A DNA stretch of 64,000 nucleotides from Pseudomonas fluorescens (GTDB taxonomy: Bacteria > Pseudomonadota > Gammaproteobacteria > Pseudomonadales > Pseudomonadaceae): positions 5,378,326-5,442,325 of the forward strand of contig NZ_OZ024668.1 of the NCBI RefSeq assembly GCF_902497775.2. Direction: 5' to 3'. Shown piece by piece: positions 24,773-36,579 of this stretch. The position numbers and the translations under genes are program-made. How positions within the stretch are numbered: position 1 is the stretch's first letter; each line of letters opens with the position of its first letter. The notes beneath the pieces were generated by a model. It was not told where the DNA came from. It searched no databases and saw nothing but the letters and a program-made list of their open reading frames with translations.

Positions 24773-25633
24773 ATGGCAGGCGCAAAAGAGATTCGCAGTA
24801 AGATTGCGAGCATCAAAAGCACGCAAAAAATTACCAGCGCCATGGAAAAAGTGGCGGTCAGTAAAATGCGCAAGGCACAAATGCGCATGGCTGCTAGCCG
24901 TCCTTACGCGGAGCGTATCCGCCAGGTTATCGGTCATCTGGCCAACGCCAACCCGGAATACCGCCACCCCTTCATGATTGAACGCGAAGTAAAGCGCGTC
25001 GGTTATGTCGTCGTGAGCAGTGACCGTGGTTTGTGCGGTGGCTTGAACACCAACCTGTTCAAGGCCCTGGTCAAGGACATGGCGGTCAACCGCGAGCAAG
25101 GTATCGAGATCGATCTTTGCGTGGTTGGCAGCAAGGGTGCGGCGTTTTTCCGCAGCTTCGGCGGTAACGTCGTTGCCGCGATCAGCCACCTGGGCGAAGA
25201 GCCGTCGATCAATGATCTGATCGGCAGCGTCAAGGTCATGCTGGACGCTTACCTGGATGGTCGTATCGACCGTCTGTCCGTGGTATCGAACAAGTTCGTC
25301 AATACCATGACGCAAGCCCCAACGGTCGAGCAGTTGATTCCGTTGGTTGCAACCCCGGATCAAGAACTCAAGCACCACTGGGACTACCTCTACGAACCTG
25401 ACGCCAAAGAGCTGCTGGACGGCCTGATGGTGCGTTACGTGGAGTCGCAGGTCTACCAGGCGGTGGTCGAGAACAACGCAGCTGAACAAGCTGCCCGGAT
25501 GATCGCGATGAAGAACGCCACCGACAACGCCGGTGACCTGATCAGCGAATTGCAGCTGATCTACAACAAGGCGCGTCAGGCTGCGATCACCCAAGAGATC
25601 TCGGAAATCGTCGGCGGCGCTGCCGCGGTTTAA
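24773..25633 (+). CDS. atpG: ATP synthase F1 subunit gamma
   Basis: A 286-residue central rotor shaft. [20 protein letters not shown] and the C-terminal [26 protein letters not shown] are the long helices that turn inside the head. It starts 21 bp after the hairpin at 24728-24751 and ends 27 bp before atpD. Confidence 0.97.
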   Translation: MAGAKEIRSKIASIKSTQKITSAMEKVAVSKMRKAQMRMAASRPYAERIRQVIGHLANANPEYRHPFMIEREVKRVGYVVVSSDRGLCGGLNTNLFKALVKDMAVNREQGIEIDLCVVGSKGAAFFRSFGGNVVAAISHLGEEPSINDLIGSVKVMLDAYLDGRIDRLSVVSNKFVNTMTQAPTVEQLIPLVATPDQELKHHWDYLYEPDAKELLDGLMVRYVESQVYQAVVENNAAEQAARMIAMKNATDNAGDLISELQLIYNKARQAAITQEISEIVGGAAAV

Positions 25634-27037
<1,404 letters not shown>

Positions 27038-27042
27038 TCCCG

Positions 27043-27060
27043 GCGCCCCGCAAGGGGCGC
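27043..27060 (+). other. Intra-operon hairpin between atpD and atpC
   Basis: GCGCCCC GCAA GGGGCGC, a seven-bp stem with a GCAA tetraloop and no T tract, 22 bp before atpC. Probably modulates relative mRNA levels of the last gene. Confidence 0.6.
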
Positions 27061-27081
27061 TAATCAGGTTGAGGCAAGCAG

Positions 27082-27501
27082 ATGGCTATGACAGTCCATT
27101 GCGATATCGTCAGCGCGGAAGGGGAAATTTTCTCCGGTCTGGTCGAGATGGTGATTGCGCACGGCAACCTGGGTGATCTTGGTATCGCTCCAGGCCACGC
27201 CCCGCTGATCACTAATCTGAAGCCAGGTCCGATCACGCTGACCAAGCAGGGTGGCGCCCAAGAGGTGTTCTACATCTCTGGTGGTTTCCTCGAGGTCCAG
27301 CCGAACATGGTCAAGGTGCTTGCCGATACTGTGCAACGTGCTGCAGACCTGGACGAGGCTCAGGCTCAGGAAGCCCTCAAGGCTGCCGAGAACGCCCTGA
27401 ATCTGAAAGGCGCGGATTTCGACTACGGCGCCGCCGCCGCACGTCTGGCCGAGGCCGCAGCCCAGCTGCGTACCGTCCAGCAAATGCGCAAAGGCAAGTA
27501 A
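27082..27501 (+). CDS. atpC: ATP synthase F1 subunit epsilon
   Basis: A 139-residue rotor subunit that also inhibits ATP hydrolysis. The beta-sandwich begins [17 protein letters not shown], with [14 protein letters not shown] conserved; the C-terminal part is two helices. A second ATG two codons in is possible. It is the last gene of the operon, ahead of the terminator at 27539. Confidence 0.96.
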   Translation: MAMTVHCDIVSAEGEIFSGLVEMVIAHGNLGDLGIAPGHAPLITNLKPGPITLTKQGGAQEVFYISGGFLEVQPNMVKVLADTVQRAADLDEAQAQEALKAAENALNLKGADFDYGAAAARLAEAAAQLRTVQQMRKGK

Positions 27502-27538
27502 TCTGGCGCTCGCCGATCACTTCCATTGCGATTGAGTT

Positions 27539-27568
27539 AAAGGGTAGCCTCGGCTACCCTTTTTCTTT
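27539..27568 (+). terminator. ATP synthase operon terminator
   Basis: AAAGGGTAG / CTACCCTTT stem followed by a T run interrupted by a single C: a textbook rho-independent terminator 37 bp after atpC. Confidence 0.92.
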
Positions 27569-27624
27569 TTCCGAAATTCTTCTTCTGGTCACATCGCTGA
27601 CCACCCAGGATTGGTAGCCAGTCA

Positions 27625-28992
27625 ATGTCTCTCGATATCGTTATTCTCGCCGCAGGCCAAGGTACCCGCATGCGCTCGGCGCTGCCCAAGGTGCTGCATC
27701 CGGTCGCCGGCGACTCCATGCTTGGCCATGTTATCCACAGCGCTCGCCAGCTGCAGCCGCAGGGTATTCATGTGGTGATCGGGCACGGTGCGCAACTGGT
27801 ACGCGAACGACTGGCCGCCGATGACCTGAATTTCGTCCTGCAGGACAAGCAACTGGGTACCGGCCACGCCGTCGCCCAGGCCCTGCCGGCACTAAGCGCC
27901 GAAACCGTACTGATCCTCTACGGCGATGTCCCGCTGATCGAAGTCGACACCCTCAAGCGCCTGCTCGCCAAGGTTACCCCGCAGCAGCTTGGCCTGCTGA
28001 CCGTGACCCTGGATGATCCGACCGGCTACGGCCGCATCGTCCGTGATGCCCAGGGCCAGGTGACGGCGATCGTCGAGCACAAGGATGCCAGCGACGCACA
28101 GAAAGCTATCAACGAAGGCAATACCGGCATTCTCGCCGTCCCGGGCGCGCGCCTGGCTGACTGGCTGGGCAGGCTGTCGAACAATAACGCCCAGGGCGAG
28201 TACTACCTCACCGATGTGATCGCCATGGCTGTAGCCGATGGCCTGGTGGTCGCTACCGAGCAGCCGCTGGACCCGATGGAAGTGCAGGGCGCCAACGACC
28301 GTCGTCAGCTGGCCGAGCTTGAGCGTCACTACCAACTGCGTGAAGGCCGCCGCCTGATGGCCCAGGGCGTGACCCTGCGTGACCCGGCGCGTTTCGATGT
28401 ACGCGGTGAGGTGACCGTTGGTCGCGATGTGCTCATCGATATCAACGTGATCCTCGAAGGTCGCGTTGTCATCGAAGACGACGTGGTCATCGGTCCGAAC
28501 TGCGTGATCAAGAACAGCACCTTGCGCAAAGGCGTGGTGGTCAAGGCTAACAGCCACCTGGAAGGCGCGATCATGGGCGAAGGCAGCGATGCCGGCCCGT
28601 TTGCTCGTCTGCGCCCAGGCAGTGTGCTCGACGCTCGCGCCCATGTGGGTAACTTTGTCGAGCTGAAGAACGCCCATCTGGGTGAAGGCGCCAAGGCCGG
28701 TCACCTGACCTACCTGGGCGATGCCGAAGTCGGTGCGCGCACCAACATCGGTGCCGGTACCATCACCTGTAACTACGATGGCGCCAACAAGTTCAAGACG
28801 GTACTTGGCGCAGACGTGTTCATCGGCTCGAACAACTCCCTGGTCGCGCCTGTGGATATCCTCGACGGTGCCACTACGGCAGCGGGTTCTACCATTACCC
28901 AGAACGTCGAAGCGGCACAGTTGGCGGTCGGTCGTGCGCGTCAGCGCAACATCGATGGCTGGAAGCGGCCGGAGAAAATCAAGAAAAGCTGA
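27625..28992 (+). CDS. glmU: Bifunctional GlmU (GlcNAc-1-P uridyltransferase / GlcN-1-P acetyltransferase)
   Basis: A 455-residue cytosolic enzyme that makes UDP-GlcNAc for peptidoglycan and LPS. The N-terminal pyrophosphorylase domain has [18 protein letters not shown]; the C-terminal left-handed beta-helix shows hexapeptide repeats and [17 protein letters not shown]. Length matches the family. It lies between the atp operon and glmS as in many gammaproteobacteria and ends at its own terminator. A DnaA box (27730 region) is in the 5' part. Confidence 0.97.
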   Translation: MSLDIVILAAGQGTRMRSALPKVLHPVAGDSMLGHVIHSARQLQPQGIHVVIGHGAQLVRERLAADDLNFVLQDKQLGTGHAVAQALPALSAETVLILYGDVPLIEVDTLKRLLAKVTPQQLGLLTVTLDDPTGYGRIVRDAQGQVTAIVEHKDASDAQKAINEGNTGILAVPGARLADWLGRLSNNNAQGEYYLTDVIAMAVADGLVVATEQPLDPMEVQGANDRRQLAELERHYQLREGRRLMAQGVTLRDPARFDVRGEVTVGRDVLIDINVILEGRVVIEDDVVIGPNCVIKNSTLRKGVVVKANSHLEGAIMGEGSDAGPFARLRPGSVLDARAHVGNFVELKNAHLGEGAKAGHLTYLGDAEVGARTNIGAGTITCNYDGANKFKTVLGADVFIGSNNSLVAPVDILDGATTAAGSTITQNVEAAQLAVGRARQRNIDGWKRPEKIKKS

Positions 28993-29010
28993 GTTACCCA
29001 CAGCTGATAG

Positions 29011-29048
29011 AAAAGGCCGACGAGTTTGTGCATAAGTCGGCCTTTTTC
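29011..29048 (+). terminator. Rho-independent terminator after glmU
   Basis: AAAAGGCCGAC / GTCGGCCTTTT stem with a 14-base loop, then T-rich. A consensus DnaA box (TGTGGATAA, 29053-29061) follows. Confidence 0.85.
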
Positions 29049-29155
29049 ATTCTGTGGATAAAAACATTCCGGTCGAGCAAGTTATTCACAGCGAGAATTT
29101 TTTCCCGGCGTTCTTGACGCACCGGCCGCTATAGGTTTTGATTGGCATCATTATC

Positions 29156-29168
29156 TTTCGAATCGAAA
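29156..29168. promoter_or_regulatory. Palindrome before the DeoR-family gene (candidate operator)
   Basis: TTTCG AAT CGAAA, a perfect 13-bp palindrome 12 bp before the start codon of the DeoR-family regulator. DeoR-type operators often contain TTTCG elements. Autoregulation is inference. Confidence 0.4.
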
Positions 29169-29180
29169 CTTAAAGACGCC

Positions 29181-29959
29181 ATGTCGAAACGTAACACCCC
29201 CCAACGACGCCATAACATCCTGGCTTTGCTCAATGAGCAGGGCGAGGTGAGCGTCGACGCCCTGGCCAAGCGTTTCGAAACTTCCGAAGTGACCATTCGC
29301 AAGGATCTGGCTGCCCTCGAAGCCAACGGCCTGCTGTTGCGCCGCTATGGTGGCGCAGTGACCCTGCCGCAGGAGCTGTTCACCGATCAGGGCCAGCCAG
29401 TCTCCCTCTATAAGCAGGCCATCGCCAAGGCTGCTGTGGGGCGTATCCGCGAACACGCACGCATCATCATCGACAGTGGCAGTACCACCGCGGCGATGAT
29501 CCCGGAGCTGGGTCATCAACCCGGTCTGGTGGTCATGACCAACTCGTTGAATGTGGCCCGCGCTCTCAGCGAGCTGGAACACGAGCCGGTGCTGTTGATG
29601 ACCGGCGGCACCTGGGACCCGCATTCGGAATCGTTCCAGGGCCAGGTGGCCGAGCAGGTACTACGCTCATACGACTTCGACCAACTGTTCATTGGCGCCG
29701 ATGGCATCGACCTGGCGCGCGGCACCACCACGTTCAACGAACTACTGGGCCTGAGCCGGGTGATGGCTGAAGTCGCCCGGGAAGTGATCGTCATGGTCGA
29801 GTCCGACAAGGTCGGGCGCAAGATCCCCAACCTTGAGCTGCCTTGGGGCAGCGTCAACACCCTTATTACTGATGAGCGCTTGCCCCATGAGGCACGCGTA
29901 CAAATTGAAGACCGCGGCATCAACGTGATTTGCGCCGCTATCACCCAGGAGCATGACTA

Positions 29960-29960
<1 letters not shown>
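29181..29960 (+). CDS. DeoR-family transcriptional regulator upstream of glmS
   Basis: A 259-residue repressor-type protein: N-terminal DeoR helix-turn-helix ([25 protein letters not shown]...SEVTIRKDL, residues 8-45) and a C-terminal sugar-phosphate-sensing domain with [11 protein letters not shown] and GADGID. It probably senses an amino-sugar phosphate and controls glmS. The start ATG 29181 gives the standard DeoR N-terminus; an upstream frame to 29142 would translate the palindrome. Its stop overlaps the glmS ATG (TAATG), so the two are translationally coupled. Confidence 0.88.
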
Positions 29961-31795
<1,835 letters not shown>

Positions 31796-31826
31796 CGATT
31801 GCTGCGGTTGAGCCCGGATAGTTTCT

Positions 31827-31844
31827 GAGAATTAAAACTGTCGC
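31827..31844 (+). repeat. Left arm of an 18-bp inverted repeat bounding the glmS-downstream block
   Basis: GAGAATTAAAACTGTCGC; its reverse complement recurs at 36411-36428 with a single mismatch. The shared inner half AAAACTGTCGCT (31834-31845) is repeated directly at 31854-31865, exactly 20 bp on. Confidence 0.7.
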
Positions 31845-31868
31845 TCCGCAATAAAAACTGTCGCTGAG

Positions 31869-31897
31869 GAAGGGAGCCGCCACTGGCTCCCTTCTTC
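31869..31897. terminator. Hairpin terminator downstream of glmS
   Basis: GAAGGGAGCC / GGCTCCCTTC stem (31869-31878 with 31885-31894) with a six-base loop, followed by TTC. It can end glmS transcription and, on the other strand, the AraC gene. Confidence 0.75.
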
Positions 31898-32061
31898 GAC
31901 GAGCTCTTCCTATCTCCTGTTGCGCCTGCCGCAACCCTGGTTCGACTCTCGTCCACGCCTTTGCAAATTCAGCCCGATGAATCGCTCGTTTCGTACGTCA
32001 GACGTAACCTGCATGGCACGTAGCCGGCCATGTCACCGTCACGCTGCTTTAGCCTTTTATG
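31898..32061. other. Spacer between glmS terminator and AraC gene
   Basis: About 165 bp with a small hairpin GTTGCG/CGCAAC near 31919-31936 and no credible gene. A GGTTCGACTC stretch resembles a tRNA T-arm but no cloverleaf can be built around it. Confidence 0.4.
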
Positions 32062-32865
32062 TTATCTCAGTTTTTGACTCACGATCGCTTCACGAACGTA
32101 GCGAGCTGGTGAGTTTCCAAGCGTCTTGCGAAACATGCTGATGAACGAACTGACAGACTCATAACCCAACGCTTCGGCGGTACTCTGCACCGATGCGCCC
32201 TCGACCAAGTGCTGCAAAGCAACGATAATCTGCCACTGCTTACGCCAATGTCCGAAGGTAAGGCCCGTCTCGCTTTTGATCAGCCGCGCAAGTGTCCGCT
32301 CACTCATGGCAACCCTGTCTGCCCATTCGGCCACTGTCACCCGACTAGCAGGGGCCTCAGCCAAGACGCTAGCAATCTGCCGCACTTGCGGGCTCTTCGG
32401 AAGCGGTAGATAAAATCGCTCAGCAGGTGCTTGTTCCAGGAGCTCAAGTAGCACCCCAGCAAGCCGTGCAATTTGGCCATCGGCTGGATAATCTCTAGGG
32501 CAGCCTGCCAGATACAAAACCAACTCCAGGATGAGTGGGCTCAATGCCAGGGTGCAGCAATGCTCCGGAAGCTGAGCGATGCCAGGCTCTATGAACAGCA
32601 AGCAGATCTTGCCGTTGGCCGTAACGCGGTTGCTATGAACCGTTCCACTTGGAACCCATACACCAAAGCCTGGCGGCACCATCCATAAGCCATCTTCGAT
32701 GGTGCACACGTTTCCCCCCTTCAATGCCACGATCAGTTGGCCCTTCCGATGCTGGTGGACAGGTACCTCAGTGTCGTTTTGTTGAGACTCGATCATCAAG
32801 GCCACGGCCGGCTGCACAAGTGAATCAGGATCATGAAGATCTAGAGGGAAAGCGGTCGTAGCCAT
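32062..32865 (-). CDS. AraC-family regulator with cupin-type N-terminus
   Basis: A 267-residue regulator. The N-terminal half is a cupin-like ligand pocket (HQHRKGQLIVALKGGNV, VPPGFGVWVPSGTVHSNRV); the C-terminal half has the two AraC helix-turn-helix motifs (VAEWADRVAMSERTLARLI and STAEALGYESVSSFISMFRKTLG). It is divergent from the DUF1656-HlyD-FUSC operon with a 109-bp spacer, so it most likely activates that efflux operon in response to an aromatic or other weak-acid compound. The effector is unknown. Codon use is less GC-biased than in the core genes. A one-mismatch parS-like palindrome occurs at 32642-32655. Confidence 0.85.
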   Translation of the reverse strand: MATTAFPLDLHDPDSLVQPAVALMIESQQNDTEVPVHQHRKGQLIVALKGGNVCTIEDGLWMVPPGFGVWVPSGTVHSNRVTANGKICLLFIEPGIAQLPEHCCTLALSPLILELVLYLAGCPRDYPADGQIARLAGVLLELLEQAPAERFYLPLPKSPQVRQIASVLAEAPASRVTVAEWADRVAMSERTLARLIKSETGLTFGHWRKQWQIIVALQHLVEGASVQSTAEALGYESVSSFISMFRKTLGNSPARYVREAIVSQKLR

Positions 32866-32974
32866 AAAGTGCCACCTCTGTCTGAATTTGATTATTTATT
32901 GTCTTAATAGTCCATATCGGAATCAAGCTGCTTTTCCTACGATGCACTGACTTGGCCAGCAACAGGTGCGATCC

Positions 32975-33163
32975 ATGCTCAGCGAGTTCTCCATTGCCAA
33001 CGTGTACTTCCCTCCACTGTTCATCTACCTGCTGGTAGCAACGGTGCTCTATCTCATCTTGGAAAGGATGACGCGACGTTGGTTGGACCTGATGTGGCAT
33101 CCAAACCTGCTCCGATTCTTCCTTTCGGTGTCCTTGCTTTCTTTGCTGGTCATCAAACTCTGA
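32975..33163 (+). CDS. DUF1656 (AaeX-like) small membrane protein
   Basis: A 62-residue protein with two membrane helices (VYFPPLFIYLLVATVLYLIL and RFFLSVSLLSLLVIKL). DUF1656 proteins are encoded first in aaeXAB-type efflux operons; their role is not known. I use ATG 32975 with AGG eight bases upstream; a GTG nine bases earlier overlaps that ribosome site. The next gene starts 10 bp later. Confidence 0.85.
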   Translation: MLSEFSIANVYFPPLFIYLLVATVLYLILERMTRRWLDLMWHPNLLRFFLSVSLLSLLVIKL

Positions 33164-33173
33164 AGAGGCGTCG

Positions 33174-34085
33174 ATGAATTACGTAGTGAGATTGTTCAAG
33201 TTCCTGGCCACCCTGGTTATTGGTGCCTTTTCACTCTATTTCTGCCTATCACTTTGGAATACTTATGTACTGGCACCATGGACCCGAGATGGCCGCATTA
33301 GTGCTCAGGTCATCCGAATCGCTCCCGAGGTATCGGGCAGCATCGAGAGGGTTTGGGTCGGTGATAACCAGTGGGTGAAGAAAGGTGATCTGATGTACAG
33401 CATCGATGCTCGAAGTTATGTCCTGGCAGCCGATCAAAAAGCCGCCGAGCTGGCCGAATTCAAGGAAGTGTTCCAGCAGCGCAACGAAGAGCTACGCCGC
33501 CGGAGGCTGCTTGTAGGTGTAGTGCCCAAGGAAGAGATCGATAACGCTGTACGCTCCAGTGCAATCGCCAAAGCTCGGCTGAACGCTGCACAGACCCAGT
33601 TGGCACATGCCCAACTAGAACTACAACGTACCAAGATCTTTGCGCCCGTAGATGGCTACGTCACCCAACTGCGTTTGCAACCCGGTGATTATGCCGTTGC
33701 AGGTGGTACCAACATGTTCGTTGTCGACAGCAAGAGTTTCTGGGTCACCGGTTATTTCGAGGAGACCAAACTCACAAACATCCCTCTCGGAGCCAATGCC
33801 AAGGTCAAGCTCATGGGCTTCTCGCCACTGCTCTCCGGTCATGTGTCGAGCATAGGACGGGGAATCTCCGATACCAATGAAGTCCGGGCGGAGAACGGTT
33901 TACCTCAGGTGAGCCCGACGTTCAGCTGGATTCGACTGGCCCAGAGATTGCCGGTGCGCATTGAAATTGACCACATCCCGGAGGGCGTGGAGCTTGTAGC
34001 AGGCATGACAGCAAGCATTGAGGTGGACCAGCCTGATGCACGAAACCATCGGCGTCTGACTCATTGGCTCCAGGAGTTTCTGTAA
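33174..34085 (+). CDS. HlyD/AaeA-type membrane fusion protein
   Basis: A 303-residue periplasmic adaptor anchored by one N-terminal helix (about residues 8-27). The lipoyl/barrel-sandwich halves are VIRIAPEVSGSIERVWVGDNQWVKKGDLMYSID and FAPVDGYVTQLRLQPGDYAVAG, with an alpha-hairpin between them (about 85-150). It would link the FUSC pump to an outer-membrane channel that is not encoded here. Its stop overlaps the next start (TAATG). Confidence 0.88.
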   Translation: MNYVVRLFKFLATLVIGAFSLYFCLSLWNTYVLAPWTRDGRISAQVIRIAPEVSGSIERVWVGDNQWVKKGDLMYSIDARSYVLAADQKAAELAEFKEVFQQRNEELRRRRLLVGVVPKEEIDNAVRSSAIAKARLNAAQTQLAHAQLELQRTKIFAPVDGYVTQLRLQPGDYAVAGGTNMFVVDSKSFWVTGYFEETKLTNIPLGANAKVKLMGFSPLLSGHVSSIGRGISDTNEVRAENGLPQVSPTFSWIRLAQRLPVRIEIDHIPEGVELVAGMTASIEVDQPDARNHRRLTHWLQEFL

Positions 34086-36094
34086 TGGGCGCCGCAGCTA
34101 TAGGTAAACGGTTTGGCGTATTGCCGTTGCCCTTCACTCCTTCTACAAGCCTGTATGTCTTACGCAGTTGCATGGCAGCAGCCCTGGCATTATCCGTAGG
34201 TCTCTACCTGCATCTGGACTCCCCATTCTCTGCGGCCTCTACTGTGCTCCTGCTGGTCAATCCCGTCCAGGGAGCTGTGGTTGGCAAAGGTCTGCATCGT
34301 ATCGCCGGCACACTGGTGGGTGCAGTAGCCGCATTCGTTCTGGTGGCTTGTTTCGCCCAACAAATGATCCTGTTGATATTGGGCATTGGGATATGGCTTG
34401 GGCTATGTGTAGCCGCTATGTCTGTGGTCCGGCATTACTACGCAACAACCGCCGTAGTGGCCGGCTACACCGTTTGCCTGGCGTTGGGGCCAGCCATCGT
34501 CGAACCTCAGATCAGCTTTGAACACATTGTCTCCCGTGCCACTGCGGTGGTGGTCGGGGCTATTAGTCTGACTCTGGTTACCGTTCTCTTCAGTCGCAAG
34601 AAAGTCGAGGCTCGCATACGCGACACAGTGATCAGCTTATGTGTCAAGGCCGCAGCGTTGATTGCAGGGAAATACGCCCAACCTGCAGATGAGCAGGCGC
34701 ATCGCAAACGTCTTGTCCTCGCGGCAGAGATCAACAAGGTGGACGATCTCCTCGGCCTGGGTCGAGGCGAATCTTGGGTCATCAGTGACAATTTGAAAGC
34801 CATCAGGTCTGGCTCGGCTTACCTGCAATCGGCACTGCTGGAACATGAGTTGCCTGCCGACTTGTCCGTACTGGAATCAACAGAAGCAGTTTCAGCAACC
34901 GGTCATCAGCTTGCTTCGGTAAGCACGGCATTAAGCGAGCGCTCTCTGAGCCTGTCAGAGGCCAAGGTCCGAGTTCGAAACATTCGTGACGAGCTAGCGA
35001 GCAAAATAGCTTCAACTCTCCATGCCAGTCATCCAGAGCAACGTACCCTCCTTGCGTTCAGGCGCTTGGACGAGCAGTTGGAAGAGTTCGCTTTGGCACT
35101 GGAAGGCTTCTCTTCCCTAGAGAAAGAAACTGCTCATGTTCATCGCCCATTTCGCTTTCATCGCAATTACGCAGACGGCCTGCGCAATGGGATCAGAGCC
35201 CTGCTGGCAACTTTGCTGGCAGGTGCTGTCTGGTACATAAGTGGCTGGGACCAGGGCCCTACTCTGCTGGCAGTTCTGGGGCCCTACTGCACACTGATCG
35301 CTGCAATACCCACCCCAGAAAAAGGGACCGAAAGCTTTCTACGTGGGACGCTGTATGCGATTCCCGCAGCGCTCGCTTGCAAGTTCCTCATCCTGCCGCA
35401 GATCAATGGTCTGCCACTGCTCCTGGTCAGCCTGAGCCTTTTCTGGTCGTTCGGCATTCACGCGACTACATTGCCTTCCCGCGCCTTTCAAGGGGTAGCT
35501 TTTCTGATCGCCTTCAACACATTGGTTTCTACCACTCTCGTACCCGCCTATGACTTCAACGACTTCGCGAACCAGTCAGCCTCATGGATCATCGCTTTGG
35601 GTATCTGTCTGCTTGCGTACCAGCTACTGCCCAAACGAAATGACAGGAATTTCAATAGGCTAGTTGGAGCGCTTCATCGCGAGACTCTGATATTGCTTCG
35701 ACAGGGTGCCGCCGTTAGTGATCACTCATGGCAGGTACGCCAGCAACACCGGCTCGCCTCGTTGGCCGCACTGGCACCAGGAACACTCGATAACCAACAG
35801 CAAGACGAATACCTGGGCAGGTTGTCACTGCAACTAGCGCGTGAACTGAGACGGGTGCATGCCGACCTGAAGCATCTTGACCCTCAAGCCCCGATCACGC
35901 AGCTCATCGGAGCTGGTCTGAACCGCCTCGCTCGCTACCCGCAAAGCTACCCCCACATGATCCGTCAATCACACCGAACCGCAAATTCATTGCGCCGACT
36001 AGGCGCGATGTATTTCGCTGCGATCTTCGATGATTTGGCTTGGTTGTTGGAACAGTACGGACACGTTCAAAGTAAAAAAGTGAGGTCCTTATGA
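34085..36094 (+). CDS. FUSC-family efflux pump (AaeB-like)
   Basis: A 669-residue inner-membrane protein with two blocks of about five to six membrane helices: residues about 20-170 (VLRSCMAAALALSVGLYLHLD, then VLLLVNPVQGAVVGKGLHR) and about 370-520 (GIRALLATLLAGAVWYISGWD). A soluble domain separates them and a helical domain ends the protein. AaeB-type pumps export hydroxylated aromatic acids; other FUSC pumps carry fusaric acid. ATG 34085 overlaps the preceding stop; an upstream in-frame ATG at 34064 lies within the adaptor gene. The substrate is not predictable from sequence. Confidence 0.88.
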   Translation: MGAAAIGKRFGVLPLPFTPSTSLYVLRSCMAAALALSVGLYLHLDSPFSAASTVLLLVNPVQGAVVGKGLHRIAGTLVGAVAAFVLVACFAQQMILLILGIGIWLGLCVAAMSVVRHYYATTAVVAGYTVCLALGPAIVEPQISFEHIVSRATAVVVGAISLTLVTVLFSRKKVEARIRDTVISLCVKAAALIAGKYAQPADEQAHRKRLVLAAEINKVDDLLGLGRGESWVISDNLKAIRSGSAYLQSALLEHELPADLSVLESTEAVSATGHQLASVSTALSERSLSLSEAKVRVRNIRDELASKIASTLHASHPEQRTLLAFRRLDEQLEEFALALEGFSSLEKETAHVHRPFRFHRNYADGLRNGIRALLATLLAGAVWYISGWDQGPTLLAVLGPYCTLIAAIPTPEKGTESFLRGTLYAIPAALACKFLILPQINGLPLLLVSLSLFWSFGIHATTLPSRAFQGVAFLIAFNTLVSTTLVPAYDFNDFANQSASWIIALGICLLAYQLLPKRNDRNFNRLVGALHRETLILLRQGAAVSDHSWQVRQQHRLASLAALAPGTLDNQQQDEYLGRLSLQLARELRRVHADLKHLDPQAPITQLIGAGLNRLARYPQSYPHMIRQSHRTANSLRRLGAMYFAAIFDDLAWLLEQYGHVQSKKVRSL

Positions 36095-36279
36095 AACTGG
36101 TTAGCTCAATTCTGCTTGCTCTCATACTCCTGAGCTCGCTTAGCCATGCATCAGATGGTGCAGAAGCATTGGAACGATGGCACCAACGCTTCAGAGAGGA
36201 GCACATTCACGACAAAGGTCAGACCGAGAAGAAGCCCCTTGCGCAATCGACTTCGAACACTAGTAAAAAAACAGACTGA
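36091..36279 (+). CDS. 62-residue exported peptide, fourth gene of the efflux operon
   Basis: The start overlaps the pump's stop (ATGA), so translation is coupled. Residues 1-20 form a clear signal peptide (MKLVSSILLALILLSSLSHA, with cleavage likely after SHA), leaving about 42 very hydrophilic residues with DGAEALERWHQRFREEHIHD and a Ser/Thr/Lys tail. It has no cysteine or lipobox. Two histidines and several acids could bind a metal, but that is speculation. I do not recognise a family. Function unknown; a periplasmic accessory to the pump is the simplest idea. Confidence 0.7.
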   Translation: MKLVSSILLALILLSSLSHASDGAEALERWHQRFREEHIHDKGQTEKKPLAQSTSNTSKKTD

Positions 36280-36410
36280 CCAGCGCCTCTTCCTGTAATC
36301 CAAAACGATCACGGAAGTACTCTGCTACAGAAGCTTATCGCGGTTCGAACAGACACAACGTGCTCCTCCCTTGTGCATTCAAATCGTCTTAACCTTGGGT
36401 CATCTTGGGT

Positions 36411-36428
36411 GCGACAGCTTTAATTCTC
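36411..36428 (-). repeat. Right arm of the 18-bp inverted repeat
   Basis: GCGACAGCTTTAATTCTC, which is the reverse complement of 31827-31844 except for one base (C for T at the eighth position). It lies 132 bp after the last gene of the block and 12 bp before a terminator. Confidence 0.7.
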
Positions 36429-36440
36429 TAAATTCACCAG

Positions 36441-36464
36441 AACCCCCGACTTTCGGGGGTTTTG
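36441..36464 (+). terminator. Rho-independent terminator before hcnA
   Basis: AACCCCCGA / TCGGGGGTT stem, three-base loop, T-rich tail. It isolates hcnA from upstream transcription. Confidence 0.9.
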
Positions 36465-36501
36465 TGTTTTTGTCGGTTTGTCCGGCAAGCAGACCCATTA
36501 G

Positions 36502-36515
36502 CTGGCCTGGATCAA
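36502..36515 (+). promoter_or_regulatory. ANR-like box of the hcnA promoter
   Basis: CTGGC-N4-ATCAA, close to the TTGGC-N4-ATCAA box that I recall from P. fluorescens hcnA and to the FNR/ANR consensus TTGAT-N4-ATCAA. Its centre lies about 72 bp before the hcnA ATG, with a CATAGT -10-like element at 36536-36541. This would make cyanide synthesis respond to low oxygen. Confidence 0.5.
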
Positions 36516-36563
36516 TAGTCCAGGCGCGCGCTTGGCATAGTGTGCGCAGTCCACGTTTCTTTT

Positions 36564-36573
36564 TCACGGACGA
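36564..36573 (+). promoter_or_regulatory. RsmA/CsrA binding motif over the hcnA ribosome site
   Basis: TCACGGACGA fits the RsmA/RsmE consensus (A/U)CANGGANG(U/A) at every position. Its GGA (36568-36570) is also the Shine-Dalgarno element for hcnA ATG 36580, so bound RsmA would block translation. This matches the known Gac/Rsm control of hcnA. Confidence 0.75.
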
Positions 36574-36579
36574 AAAGCT

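Noticed and set aside
31834..31865. Short CRISPR-like repetition
   Set aside because: Only two copies of a 12-bp unit with an 8-bp gap and no cas genes.
31936..31960. GGTTCGACTC, resembling a tRNA T-arm
   Set aside because: Flanking bases cannot form the T stem or acceptor stem and no anticodon arm lies upstream; not a tRNA or a recognisable tRNA fragment.
32642..32655. GTTCCACTTGGAAC, one mismatch from the parS core
   Set aside because: The central G to T change breaks the palindrome at the CACGTG centre and the site lies in a probably acquired gene, so a chance match is more likely than a fourth parS.
31796..36440. Intact Tn7 or other transposon
   Set aside because: No transposase, TnsABCD or canonical Tn7 end and no flanking duplication were found, so I report only repeats and a candidate relic.
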